From NCBI RefSeq assembly GCF_043641665.1, contig NC_092181.1, positions 14,045,963 to 14,109,962 of the forward strand: 64,000 nt of DNA. The letters run 5' to 3'. Origin of the DNA: Enoplosus armatus. Its lineage: Eukaryota; Chordata; Actinopteri; Centrarchiformes; Enoplosidae. The position numbers were made by a program, and so were the translations under genes. Of the stretch, positions 1 through 11,477 are shown piece after piece. The notes beneath the pieces are model-generated. The model was not told the origin of the DNA, made no database searches, and worked only from the letters and a program-made list of their open reading frames with translations. Numbering within the stretch: position 1 is the first letter of the stretch; every line of letters starts with the position of its first letter.

Positions 1-70
<70 letters not shown>
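1..70. repeat. TC/AC compound microsatellite
   Basis: A (TC)n run of about 22 bases passes into (AC)n up to base 70. It is a simple tandem repeat at the left edge of the window and may extend further left. No gene is recognised from here to the start of nfam1. Confidence 0.95.
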
Positions 71-72
<2 letters not shown>

Positions 73-429
73 TGACATGCAGCTGCTGCCAGATGAGTTG
101 CACGTCCTCTCTTCTTTCAGATAAGTCCCATAATTTAGCCTGTTTTTGTCTCTCCTCTTCTTTGCCCTCTGCAGGATTGAGTTTCAACAGAAATGTCCTG
201 TGGTCTCCTCAAAACTTGAGTTATGGACCTTTTTCATCTGTCTCTGCTTCCCACTGTCTGCCCTTTACCCTCGCAAAAGCAGCGCGGAGCCTCAACACAC
301 CTTAGAGCCATGTTTTGTTTTTGTTTTTTTATTCTGCCTCGTGAAAGAATGCAGAAAGATATTGTTTACATTTGAGGGGGAGCAGGTGAGAATATTTGAA
401 TATTTACTCTTTGTTTACTGCGTGTAGGA

Positions 430-1440
430 GAGCAAGAAGTTGTCCTTTACTTCACTGAGTATTTCTGCTGCTTTACACTTCTACTCCACCACATTTAAAT
501 ATTGTTCTTTTTGCTCCACTACATTTATTTGAGAGCTATCGTTACTCTGCAGATCAAGATTTACATGCAAACATATGATCAGTGTATAAAATACAATAAA
601 ATGCTGCTTAAATCAGAAACAATAATGGAAGAATATATCACACAATATATACACTCTTTTAATACTTTAAGTACTAGTGGTGGAAGAAGTATTCAGAGCC
701 TTTATTTAGTAAAAGTACCTTTACTGGAACACATTATAAGAACAATCCATTACAAATAAAAGTCTTGGAAGTAAAAGTACAGAAGTATTGGAAACAAAAT
801 GTATTTACACTATCAGAAGTAAAAGTAGTCAATGGCCCCAGTCAGTGTTATATGTAATTGGAGCATTATCATCGATGCATTAACAAGTAAGCTTAACTTT
901 AATGTAGAGCTGCAACAATTAGTCGATTAATCAATTAGTTGATAGATAATTAATCAACAACTATTTTGATAATTGATTGCTGCTCCCAACATAGTCAACT
1001 GAATATTTTTGGGTTTTGAACTGTCGGTCAGACAAAACAAGATATTTGAAGATAGATAATTTTATAGACCAAACAATTACTCGATAATCGAGAAAATAAT
1101 CAGCTGATTAATCAATTATGAAAATAATCTTTAGATGCAGGTACTTTAATGTTGTAGCAGGCTGAGGTGACGCTACGTTTAATGACTCCGTAAACTTTGG
1201 GGTAGTTTAATCTATATCAGTGCATCATATTTTATAAACTGATCATATGTTCTGTGTATAAAATCTTTTTTTCTGGAACGAGGAACTATAGCTCTAAAAT
1301 AAATGTAGTGGAGGAAAAAGTACGATGTTTTCCTCTGAAAAAATAGTGGAGTTTGAGTATAAAGTAGCAGAAAAATGGAAATAAGTAAAGTTCCTCAAAA
1401 TTAGTACACTATTATACTTATTTTCCACCACTGAAGACTT
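430..1440. repeat. Interspersed repeat family B, split by a family A insertion
   Basis: The stretch is full of the words aagtaaaagta, tgtagtgga and gtggtggaagaagtattcag. The same words recur at 5130-5550 and 20500-20770, so this is a dispersed family (called B here). Both ends carry the same motif in opposite orientation (aagtaaaagtac near 710-780, tacttattttccaccactg near 1415-1433), as in a large palindromic non-autonomous DNA element. It is interrupted between about 906 and 1144 by a family A copy. I see no gene in it. Confidence 0.75.
906..1144 (+). mobile_element. hAT-like MITE, family A, nested in family B
   Basis: The element begins agagctgcaac and contains the family hallmarks aatatttttgggttttgaactg and gtcagacaaaac. 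Other copies end in ttgcagcccta, the inverse of the start, so the family has terminal inverted repeats. Here it is flanked by the direct repeat tttaatgt (898-905 and 1145-1152), an 8-bp duplication of the size hAT transposases make. Further copies lie near 2735-2990 (reverse), 13085-13380, 14880-15060, 40097-40412, 42000-42320 and 58345-58650. No coding capacity is seen. Confidence 0.6.
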
Positions 1441-1977
1441 ATGACATCAGGGGATATTAGACAATCCACACCATTTTACACTTACAGTAAACAACACTGA
1501 CAGATCAATCTGCTAATCTGTCAATGTTTTTGTAAAGTAGAGGATTTGTGTACTTTACTCCTCAGGAAAGAGGGGAGATAAAGAGTGAAGGAGACAGGAT
1601 GTGAAATGGAATGAATAACTCTTTATTGACTGGCATCCAGATGTTATTCCAGCTCTCTCTCTCTATGTGTCTGTTTTCATGCTGTGGCTGAGGTGAGGTC
1701 AGACTTGGCCACCAATACAGCCGGAGAGAAAATGGTGAAGAAGTCAAGTGTTGAGGAGAGAGAGAAGAAAGGGGGAGGAAAGGTAAAAAGAAAAAAAACA
1801 AACAGACAGACAAATGGGGTTAAATAATAATAACTGCTGCACTTCAACATCTGCGCGTCTCTCCTGGCAGCCTCAGAGAGCGATTCAACAGAGAGTTACT
1901 GCTGTGAAGCCAGTATACCATCCACAGCTGGTTCACATTAACAACAGGCAATTTGTCACCTTCTGCTGAATTCCAGC

Positions 1978-1985
<8 letters not shown>

Positions 1986-2031
<46 letters not shown>
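1986..2031. repeat. (AC)n microsatellite
   Basis: About 23 AC units. A small open frame read from the opposite strand here is only the translation of the repeat. Confidence 0.95.
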
Positions 2032-2033
<2 letters not shown>

Positions 2034-2387
2034 GAGTCTTTCCCGTCTTCTGTCTTTTAAAAACCACATGACGAGGTGTGCGCTCGTGGCTCACACTCTT
2101 ATTTCTCCAGCAGTATCTCACTGTGGAGGAAAGCCAACATCGCATTTCACAACCAGAGGCTGACGTCAGACAATAATGCAACCAGCACTTCTCCCCCTTA
2201 ACACAACACAAAGAAAGTTAGAGGCCGCGTTTGTACGACTTTATCGTGGGTGTATCCTCATGGTGTGCAAGTGCTTTCAGGCTTTGATGTAATTGTGAGT
2301 TGTAAATCTGTTCATTAGCGATCCGGCCCCCTTTGATTCAGTGTCCCCAGCGAGTCAGTGTCCAGAAAAACAGAAAACTAACATTTT

Positions 2388-2417
2388 GAGGAAGTGGCTT
2401 TGCCAGAAACAGGAAAT
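2388..2417 (+). promoter_or_regulatory. Candidate ETS/PU.1 sites upstream of nfam1
   Basis: GAGGAAGTG (2388-2396) fits the purine-rich PU.1 consensus, and a second ETS core AGGAAAT follows at 2411-2417. Both lie 110-140 bases before the nfam1 ATG, and no TATA box is obvious. NFAM1 is a leukocyte receptor in mammals and many myeloid promoters are TATA-less and driven by PU.1, so the placement is suggestive. The transcription start is not known, so the sites could also fall in the 5' UTR. Confidence 0.35.
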
Positions 2418-2527
2418 CCAATGCTGCAGTTTATGTACCGAGAAACCTGAGAAACACAGAGTAGATACGAGGAACAACCTCAACGAAGAAGACCATTAAC
2501 CAAAGACTATAGACTATAAATCCCAAC

Positions 2528-5125
2528 ATGGAAGTTCAACAATTTTGGCATCTCTCTCTCATGTCGACCTGGATATTTGTCTTTTTCTTCCCTTCTGTGT
2601 GCTCAGGAATAGACACACCAAGTAAGCCATCCAAACTATACCCTGATACTGTACTCAGAGTGAAGGTTGACTTTTGAATTATTTGCAACCAAAGATGTTC
2701 AGATATATATATGTCTTCAGTGTCATATCAACAGCAAGTACTGATTATTTTCATTACTTATCTATTGTTTTATTAATTGTTTAATCTATAAATGTCCAAA
2801 AAAATGTGGAAAATGTGTCACAATTTCCCAAGACCCAAGGGGAAGTGTACAAATTACTTGTTTTGTCCGACTGAACAGTCTACAACCCAAAGAGATTTAG
2901 TTCATAATGATACATAAAAGAGAGAAAAACAGCAAATCCACACATTCATTTTCTGTTGATTAACCAACTAAGCATTTCAGCTCTAATGTTAACCTCTATG
3001 TATGTCCCCTCACAGAACTATACCTGGAAAGCACAGTCTTTGTGGCCCTCGCAGGTGAAGACCTCAACATTGTATCTAGCTTGAAGGGACCAGCAAACCA
3101 AAGTGAGGTCTTGAAGTGCTTCGATCCTCTCAACATTCAGATATACAGCTATGATGTCGCTGGGGCAGAAACTGGTAAAATGACATTAGAGCTGAAAAAC
3201 CTGACGAGTTCGGGAGAATACTATTGTCAATACAGAACAGCCAAGGTGTACTGGTTTCTTCAAGTAAGAAGTGAGTATGAAAAAGAAGACAATGTGAATG
3301 AAAGTAACTAGAAACTAAAAAGTTTTTTTTAGGGCAGTGACATGGCAGAGACCAGATTTCATTTGTCCAGTTCTGTCTTTGTATTGAGATCGTCAGTTGG
3401 AGGTGTGAGCTCTCTGTGAATGACTTCATGTAAATAAATGTCATGTCAATAAAGTATGTTAATAATGATTTTGTAATCTCAGAACCCTTAAAAAGTGTCC
3501 TCGACAAGCAAAAACAAAGTGCTGATTGGCACAAAGTCACATAAATTGTTGGTGAAAGTTGTAGGTCACTTATTCACACAGTGTTAGCTAATGAGCTAGC
3601 TACTCGCTAGTTTGTTTGCCACTGTCTTCAGTGTTTGAGTGGACATGAGTTATGAACAGTTCAACCAACTATTTAATTTGAAGGATATTTGGAGCGCCCC
3701 AAAAGCAGAAAATAGCATGTATTTCACAACAAAAACTAAACTGAAAAGTCAGAAAAAATTAAAAACTATAAGTTTGTGAAACAGAAATATATGTTTTTCT
3801 TTCTTATTCTTGTTATTATTTTTGTGGCCCTTCAGATTTATCTTGGGACCGCTTGGAGGGTCCCGATCCCCAGCTTGGGAACTACTGTACATGTCAAAAG
3901 CCATGAGCGGACTGATACTGCTGACTTTTAGCTAGTGGATTACTCTCTTGACAGATGAGGAATTTATCAGCCAACCTCTGCTGTCCAGTTATGCATTCCT
4001 GGCACTGACTGACATTGAATGGTGTGTGTTTTCCAGATGAGGGCTACAAGGAGGTCGTAATGTTGCCTGACTCGGAGATCATCATAGTCGGCATTTTCAC
4101 TGGCATGCTGCTGGTTTTCAGCGTGGTCGGCTCGGTGTGTGTCTTCAGAGGACATTGGGTAAGACACGTCCTTCTTGTACTCCGGCAGAAGTTAAGAAAC
4201 AGCATGTTGCAAAATACGAGTAACCAGTAAAGAGTATTGCTTTGTTACAGACTTAAACTTTGGTGTGACGTGAAGCTGACAGGCCACATTTCAGTCCATG
4301 TCCTTTTACATTGTTGACCATACTACTTACTTGACATGGCATAGTGTTGTTTTCATAGCTCAAAGATGGACTTTGAGGATGGAGTAAAGGCAGGACTGCC
4401 CTGTGATCGAGCCAAATTATTAGGAGCAAAGAATTAAATTCAAGCATTTGATAATTAACTGAGTCCAGTCACAAGACACAAAACTAGAGAGATGTAATAA
4501 GTAAGACGTAATGCCATATCACAAGAAAATCCCTATGTGCCTCATAGTCTAGTTTGTGTGTTATCCAGTCTTTGTTATTGATTTTTTTTCTGTTGATGTA
4601 TTCAATTGTAATTTTTAGAAAGAACGCATCATTGAAGGTGACAACAGAAACAGAAAGCAGAACAGAGAAGAAAGGAAGGAGAGAGAGACGGAGGAAGCTG
4701 TGATAACAGCTCAGTCTACGTCTTTCTATGCTGTAAGCACCTTTCTACTCATCAGTATATAGACAGACACGCGTCATCTTTGTCCTCCATCTTCCCTGCA
4801 TTCATATGTTCATTTTTATATTTCTGGGAAACTGATATGAGAAATTCCCTCAGAGTCTAGAGCCTCGGCCCAGGTCCATTTATGATGTGCTGGACCAATC
4901 GGCTGCCAACAGAGAGCCAGACCAAAGCAAAGCTAAGCCCAAGAAAAACGAACCCCAAAAAACGGTCAGTGTGAACTTCAGGAGTTTTGTCACATTTTCT
5001 GCTACCAGTGGAAAACAATACAACTTTTTATTAAGTTGACCTGTCTCCTACTTCCTCCACAGATGGCGCAAACCACACAACCCCAGCATGAAGACGTATT
5101 TGAGTCTGTCTATGAGAATTTTTGA
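2528..5125 (+). CDS. nfam1: NFAM1: single Ig-domain, ITAM-bearing immune receptor
   Basis: Six coding exons: 2528-2621, 3016-3270, 4037-4158, 4619-4732, 4854-4964 and 5063-5125. All junctions are GT-AG and in phase, giving 252 residues. Order: signal peptide (about 1-27, hydrophobic core WIFVFFFPSVCSG), one Ig-like domain (about 33-113, F-strand motif SGEYYCQY), stalk with NEGYKEV, a membrane span (IIIVGIFTGMLLVFSVVGSVCVF) and a basic tail. The tail holds a textbook ITAM, YASL-x7-YDVL, then a terminal VYENF. Mammalian NFAM1 has the same order, with GYRE before the membrane, an ITAM after it and VYENL at the C-terminus. In mammals the protein signals through Syk-family kinases to NFAT in B and myeloid cells; that role is inferred here. 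The Ig B-strand cysteine is missing. CD79 proteins are the alternative but lack the extra C-terminal tyrosine motif. Confidence 0.85.
2735..2990 (-). repeat. Family A MITE copy in nfam1 intron 1
   Basis: This is a reverse-oriented copy with the words ttgttttgtccgactgaac and caacccaaag, ending gcatttcagctctaat, the inverse of the family start agagctgcaac. It fills most of the intron between the signal-peptide exon and the Ig exon. It looks decayed and non-coding. Confidence 0.6.
3820..3895. repeat. Partial repeat ending in ttgggaactactg
   Basis: The stretch with gtcccgatccccagcttgggaactactg resembles one end of the element at 22510-22800, which has tggttcccaacc and its inverse at its ends. 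It lies inside nfam1 intron 2. Only one end is recognisable. Confidence 0.35.
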
Positions 5126-5129
5126 ATAT

Positions 5130-5550
5130 ATAATTTTGTAATATAAATACAAAAGTATTATCAGAAAAATGTACTAAAAGTATAAAGGCAAAAGTATTCA
5201 CTATGCAGGCAAAATGGCCGCTATCAGTGTTACATTACAATGTATTATACTGTTTGATTATTATTATGGATGCATTCATTTAACCGTCATTTTAATGCTG
5301 TAGCTGGCTATGGTGGAGCTAATTCTAACTATTTTATTTACTGTTGGGAGGTTTAATTTACCGTATAATTTACTGTGTTTTTAAAATGTGAATCTGCAAA
5401 ATAACTAGTAATTATAGTGGTCAAATAAATGTAGTGGAGTAAAATATAGTATAAAATAAGAAAGTAGAGTATTTCCCTCTGAAATGCAGTGGAGTAAAAG
5501 TATAGAATAGCATAAGTAAAGTACCTCAGAATTGCAATTTGCTGTTACCT
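5130..5550. repeat. Family B repeat forming the start of the nfam1 3' UTR
   Basis: The family B words aaaagtattatcag, aaagtataaaggcaaaagtattcac, gctgtagctggctatggtggagct and gtggagtaaaagtat begin a few bases after the nfam1 stop codon. The first good poly(A) signal, AATAAA, is at 5738-5743, so the repeat would lie in the 3' UTR. Confidence 0.6.
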
Positions 5551-5737
5551 ACTACAGAAATTGCAAAAATATATCTGTCACCTGTCTTTCTCTGATTTCT
5601 GTCTTGAAAACACAAGACAGCAATTTAATTTAATTTTATTCTATTCTACTTTAAATATTTGTATATATGTTATGTGTGTGTAGCATGAAGGGGCTGCAAC
5701 TTACATTTCACTGTGCATCCCTGTGCTGTAAAATAAC

Positions 5738-5743
5738 AATAAA
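5738..5743 (+). terminator. Candidate nfam1 poly(A) signal
   Basis: AATAAA about 610 bases after the nfam1 stop codon and about 190 bases before the f8a start codon. No other canonical hexamer lies in a better position between the two genes. Confidence 0.4.
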
Positions 5744-5839
5744 TGAACCTTGAAACCTTGATTTCTGCGTTTCCGCAACATCTTTCCTTAAGTGGGCATT
5801 TCCTTCTATGATAAGCGCCACCCTTTTTACGTACGCTGA

Positions 5840-5844
5840 CCAAT
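5840..5844 (+). promoter_or_regulatory. CCAAT box before f8a
   Basis: CCAAT within gctgaccaatgaaatt, about 95 bases upstream of the f8a ATG. This is a usual place for an NF-Y site in a housekeeping promoter. No TATA box is seen. The match is short, so support is modest. Confidence 0.3.
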
Positions 5845-5936
5845 GAAATTGTGAAATGTCGAGTCTACGAGCCAATGCCAACGCTCCTGTCTGTTGGACT
5901 TCCTGGTTTGGTTTGTTGTGTTTTTCTGCATTGATC

Positions 5937-8900
5937 ATGGCTGCAGAGGGCGATTTTCTGGCGAGATACCGTGCTGTGTCCAATAAACTGAAAAAGTAAG
6001 GCTTTGAGCTCCATTAGTTTAGATAGAAAGATGACCGAATATCAGGATTAGCGTAACGTTAAATGACAATAATGCTACAGATAAGTTATACAGCTAACAG
6101 CTAGCGCTGATATGCTAGGTTAAGCTAACTGTCTAGCCTGTCACTGTCATTACTGTCAGTGCCACATGACATTATTTAACCTAACTTTGTGTGTATTTAA
6201 TGTCTTATGCAAATATAATGTTGGTAGATTTTAATTGTTTAGTTAAGGTTCATATAAAGTGGTAACTGATCTGTTGTTGCGTTATTCGACAGCTAACGGT
6301 AACATTAATTTTGTTAGCTACAGTCGCTACAACTGGCGAAGCACACATTCATTCCTTTGTTTGGCACCTTAACAGAAGTGTATTTACGATAACTTCCTAA
6401 CTAGCTAATTGGGTTATTTTAGACGATTGAAAGGCTTGTGTTTCCTTGTCGCAGACGTTTTCTCCGGAAGCCCAATGTAGCGGAGGCGAGTGAGCAGTTT
6501 GGTAAGTGTCTGCCAGTCAGTCAACAGTATTTGTTCAATACGCACGACATGACACCATCTCCAGCCTTCCTCCTTTTTCTCATCCACATTACAGAGAGTA
6601 TATGTCATCAAACAGTTTCTTCTGTTTGTCTCATAGTGATTTCCCTGTTTCCACCTGTGTTTCAGGTCAGTTAGCCAAGGAGCTGAAGCAGCAGGACTGC
6701 CTTCAGTATGCTGCCTTCTGTAACCTGGCCATGGCTCGGTGAGTGGACACTCCTTCTGCACCAGATTGACCTGAACCATCTCAGTGTCTAACACAATACA
6801 GGAGACACTCTATGGCCAAAAGTATGAGCCACCTTTGTCCACTTACTTTTGTGTCCTTTTGATCTGCAGCTATTTTCATGGTTTGGGTCCCTTAGTTCCA
6901 CTTAAGCAACATCTTTATGCTACAAAATAGCAGAAAGCATGATATTTTACACAATAGCCAGCTTCCAAATTTGTAGCAACAACTTGGTTACTTTTCTGTG
7001 TTCGCTTTACTAGCTTTCAGAGAGCGCTGACCTCAACCCTTTTTGAAACAATGCCAACTGCAAGCCAGACCCAACATCAGTGGCCGACCTCATTAATGTT
7101 CTTGTGGCTGAATGGGAGCAAATCCCTCAAGACAAGTTTCAAATTTTTCAGCTTTTTGGAAAGCTTTCCCAGAAGAGTGGAGGCTGTTATAGCAACTTAT
7201 TAATTCCCATGGCTTTAGATTTAGTTTCGGCAATGTAGCGTACTTAAAGTCCTACCTTCACGTCATTAAAGATTCCTCAAGTAACTGCTGTTTTTAGAAA
7301 TCATGTAAATGTCATTTGTGACTCGTTAATCACAGCAGCCTCACTATAAACAATAAATGGAAAAGATGTAGACTCGTGCTGAGCACTGTGAAACTTTCTT
7401 GAAAGCCTTATTGGCGACCTGCTGCAAGACAATGATGTGATTTTAAAATGTAGAGTCACCACATTAAATTGTCATTTGGTAAGTCATTGGAGTGATTATT
7501 CTGATGATGCTGCTCACCCTGCTAGGCAGTTAAAACATCATCTGCATCTGTATCTGTACATTAAATCATTTGTCAATTCTCCACTTGTCAGGCACATCAT
7601 ATCATGTTCGCTACGAAGTTTTGGAGTCCTTGCTACTATGTTTTCAACTCACTAAACACTGATTGGTCTGAACTACATGTTAAGGATTTAGTAACCACTT
7701 TGTCAGATCATCTCATTAAGGCACAGTCCAGTGAGTGATGACTCCTCTCTAGCTGTTCATGTCCCGTACAATAAACCACCACAGGGTGACAGAGGTGTTT
7801 GTGAGCCGGCATCATTCACGGTGATGACATGTTTACTGCTGATGATGCATCTGTTGTTGTAACTCATCCTGAATGTCTTGCAGGTGTGAGCAGACTCTTT
7901 TTAACGCTCCTGGAGAGGCTCTGGCGTTAACCGATGCTGCCCGCCTCTTTCTCTCGTCTGAGAAGGAGAACAGGGCACTGCAGGCCCCGGGCTTTGATGA
8001 GCACCTTCAGGCTGCACTCAACTGCTACAGTTTTGCCATCAAGGTACACTTTGATTCCTAGTTTTTGATGACATTTTAGTGCTTGAAGCAACAGATTTGC
8101 AGAATATATTAGGGAGTACTTTCCTGTATTGTTTCCACATTTCTACCGAGACTGTAAGATAATGGTGATGTACAAATGGCTTACAGGTGTACATTGAGAT
8201 GAACCAGCCTGTGATGGCAGCCAGCCTGTGTCTAGAACTTGGCAACGCTCTCAAGGTAAAACTTCAGATCAGCTAACCCTTCCAGCTGTCCCTAAAAATA
8301 ATTTATGTTGATCTTTGATTTTCTTTTTTTTAAGTTGAATCAAATGATGTGTTAATCTCTACTCCTCCTGTGATTTCAATAGGAGATGAACAGACCAGGA
8401 GAGGCTATTGTTCATTATCAGAGGGCTGCAGAGTTGCAGACACAGACGCCAATCGAAGCTCTGCTGTCCATGGGAGAAATGGCCACGTGTAAAATTCTTA
8501 CCCGTGAGTTCAGTCTGATGTGTGTTTTATGTGTGTTATATATGATTTGGTTTGATTTTCTGCAGTTCAACCTTGCATGTCTTGTGCGTGTGTTTTTTTT
8601 GCAGGTGACTATGACGGTGCTTTGTCAGTGTTCACAGAGATGCAGCTGATGTGTCAGGAGAGAGGACTGCAGCTACCAGGCACCAGCACCCCTATTGGTG
8701 AGGCTCTGCATTCATCTACAGTATCTGCCTGCTGAAAATAATCTTATGTATGAAAGAATCCACAGTGATACACTTTTCTAAATGGAGGCTGAATGCAATA
8801 TGTCAAAAAAAATGTAGGGAAAAGAACAGTTTTAATGCTGAGACCAGAAGATGGATGTTTAAACAAAACTAAAGAAAAACCTCTCCCGTTCTGCTTTATT

Positions 8901-10512
8901 ATCATTGTTGTATGTTTCATTGATTACACTGACCAGAAAATGGTGAACTGTCTTCATTTCTCTTCTTCTATCTTAATTTTCCTGAAAAAAAGGTGCATTT
9001 CTGGACATTGTGGCAAAATGTGAGATCTCCAGAGTGCTACTGCTGATGTTGCTTGAGGTAAGCACTTTATTTAAGCATACTATTTTATATATGAAGACAA
9101 GATATTGCAAGAAAAAAACAACTGTATCACAGTGTCTTTGTAACTGAAGTGGAAAATACGCCCTCAAATAAGGGAAAATACCTTTTTATAAAGGATGAAA
9201 ACCAGTTCTGTATTTTTAACAGGTTTTATAGGTAGTTGTGATGAAACACTATGTACCCCGTGCAAAGTATTTTTACCACAGATGCACAGCAACATGAACA
9301 CCTGCCAATACTTCAGTGTCAAACAGCCATCAACTAGCCAAAGGGTGAACTTCCAGAAAGCAGAACAGTAACATTTTAAATATTAAAAGAAGGAAACGCC
9401 TCCACATCAGCAACAGAAAATATTGCATTACTGATGCCAAGAGTATTGATATTGCATCACAATATTGATTATTTGTCCCACATCTGTACATTACAAACTG
9501 GTGCAGCAGCACTTTATTGGTCCAAACTTGCTGTTTTCCTTTGCAGCCTCCGCCTCAGAAGTTGTTACCAGAACATGCCCAGACCCTGGAGAGATATGCA
9601 TGGGAGTCTTTCGACCCTCACAGCCAAGGTAAACGCAGCTCAATATTGAGCTATTATTAGAGCAAAAACGTATAAATTGTATATGTTCTCTTTTCACTGG
9701 GAATGCAGAAATTGCAGAAATTGGATCTTGAACCCTATGAGTTATTTTATTTGAAGTGGTGTAAACATGGATCTCGTCCTCTCCTTCAGTGACCTTCCTG
9801 CCTGAGAATGTTTTCCTGCTCCTGCAGTCAGTCGTGGTGAGTTTCATCATCCACATACTTGAACAGTTCACAGGATTTCCTGATCCTTCCTGCCTCATAC
9901 AGGAAAACTGATGGTCTTCACGGCCTTCACACGACAGTGACAAATGTGCTGGAGTTTGTCTTCCTTTGCCCATGGAAGGAATTTATTCTATTTGCAGGTG
10001 GTGACAGTGTTAGTAGATTATTTACCTATGTCCTTAAAATCAATATTCACAGTTCTTGATTGATGTTTAATCGTGACTTAAATAATCTTCATAAAAAATA
10101 TTCTGTAGAGAATTGTTCTGGATGAACAGGCTCTATCCATGGAGAGTTAAAGAGCTATAAGAGAGCATAAACATTGACTAGACTCTGAGAAGTTGTCAAG
10201 GTCATCTGAACGTGCAGTCATGGTTTTATTTGTGCAGTGTATAACAGCAAATCTGTTTTGCAGATGGCATGTCAGGAGAAAGACACAGAGTCCCTCAAGT
10301 CTCTTCAGACCGAGTTATGGTAAGCATTCAGAAATGTTAATTTCCATCATGTGATGGGGATTCAGCAGCATTTTTATTGCTTCTTAATTTTAATTTTCCA
10401 TATTGATTGTGTGTTTTTTCTCCCCCTCAGGCCGTTTCTGAGTGCTGAGCAGAATCACCTTCTCCACCTGGTGGTTCAGGAACGCATCACGCCGTCTGGG
10501 CAAGGCATCTAG
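5937..10512 (+). CDS. f8a: HAP40 (F8A), 40-kDa huntingtin-associated protein
   Basis: Twelve coding exons: 5937-5995, 6455-6501, 6666-6738, 7884-8043, 8187-8255, 8383-8503, 8605-8697, 8993-9057, 9547-9628, 9790-9836, 10264-10319 and 10431-10512. They join in phase into 317 residues. Family landmarks run end to end: [27 protein letters not shown], given here as GDFLARY followed by [12 protein letters not shown], then [61 protein letters not shown] and the end [16 protein letters not shown]40 is an all-helical, TPR-like protein that packs between the HEAT domains of huntingtin, stabilises it and links it to Rab5 endosomes. The human protein is 371 residues; the difference is mostly a short N-terminus and absence of the Pro/Ala-rich loop after the DYxGALxVF helix. 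The start is chosen by alignment of [11 protein letters not shown]. No breaks are seen. Confidence 0.95.
6800..7250. repeat. Decayed Tc1-like remnant in f8a intron 3
   Basis: The pieces ggccaaaagtatg, cagacccaacatcagtggccgacct, gaatgggagcaaatccctc and cagaagagtggaggctgttatag match a dispersed fish/amphibian repeat I know from memory, usually called Tc1-like. Here the pieces are separated by unrelated DNA and there is no open frame. The rest of the intron (7250-7883) shows nothing I recognise. Confidence 0.5.
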
Positions 10513-10943
10513 TACAGTCCAGTTTTTACTCACTTCCTCTGGGAACGATACTTTATATAATGGAACATTCCTGTTTCTGACTGGGTCTGTTGTAAGGCCC
10601 AAAGAAGTGTTGTTTTCAAAACCTCAATGTTGTAACTTGCACTCAGAGAAATACACGCAATACAAAACTGTACCCTTATTAAGTAGTCTGGCAGATTTAG
10701 AAATTAGTGAAAAGCTAGAAGCATTTTCTAGAACTGTATGTTGTCCATTATTACCCTGATGTGAAAGTATGTGATAAGATGTTAACTTGAGCCTAAATTT
10801 AAAATAATTTGAATGAAATCTTGTGTCCTCTTACTTGAGTGAAGGCTATAGAACTGTACTGGTTCATGTGTATTTATTATGTAATAGTGACAAGCAGTTT
10901 ATTAGATGAAACATGAAGGCTTTGTGATATAATTTGTTTTATT

Positions 10944-10949
10944 AATAAA
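10944..10949 (+). terminator. Candidate f8a poly(A) signal
   Basis: AATAAA about 430 bases after the f8a stop codon in AT-rich DNA, with no earlier canonical hexamer. The 3' UTR would be roughly 450 bases. Confidence 0.5.
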
Positions 10950-11477
10950 TGATATGGCTTAAATTGCAATGTAATTACAAACAAAATTTCCTATTGCATA
11001 GTTATGAAATACGGCGTAATGAAACACCGTTGTCCTCCATCCCTGGTTCACTTTAGGTTCACTTGTACAAGTTGCATGTACTTTTCTTATGATAGCAGCC
11101 AACTACAGACACAAAATCAAACATGGTAAATAAAAAATACACTCAATACAAAATGTTACAAAAATATAATGGTTACAATGTACATAGATTAAAAAAGGAT
11201 ACACTATACTTCAGTAATGTTACATGATTAAAACTACTTGTACTGTAAATTAAGGCTTGTCTTTCCTGATTTTTCAAGTTCTACAACAGGAATGTTGTAG
11301 TTCTGCCAACATGCTGTACCTTCACAGATAGTATTTTTTCACTCCTCTCTGGAAAGCTGCAGTAGTAACTGTCAGCCTCATGACATGATTATACAGGATG
11401 ATAAGGACTTAAATCTCAGATTATTTTCAACTGCTACATCTCTTCCCCTCCCACATGGTCAACTTTGTTAGACTCTT

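Noticed and set aside
9491..9973. A 160-residue minus-strand open frame
   Set aside because: It overlaps f8a exons 9 and 10 on the other strand and has no family features.
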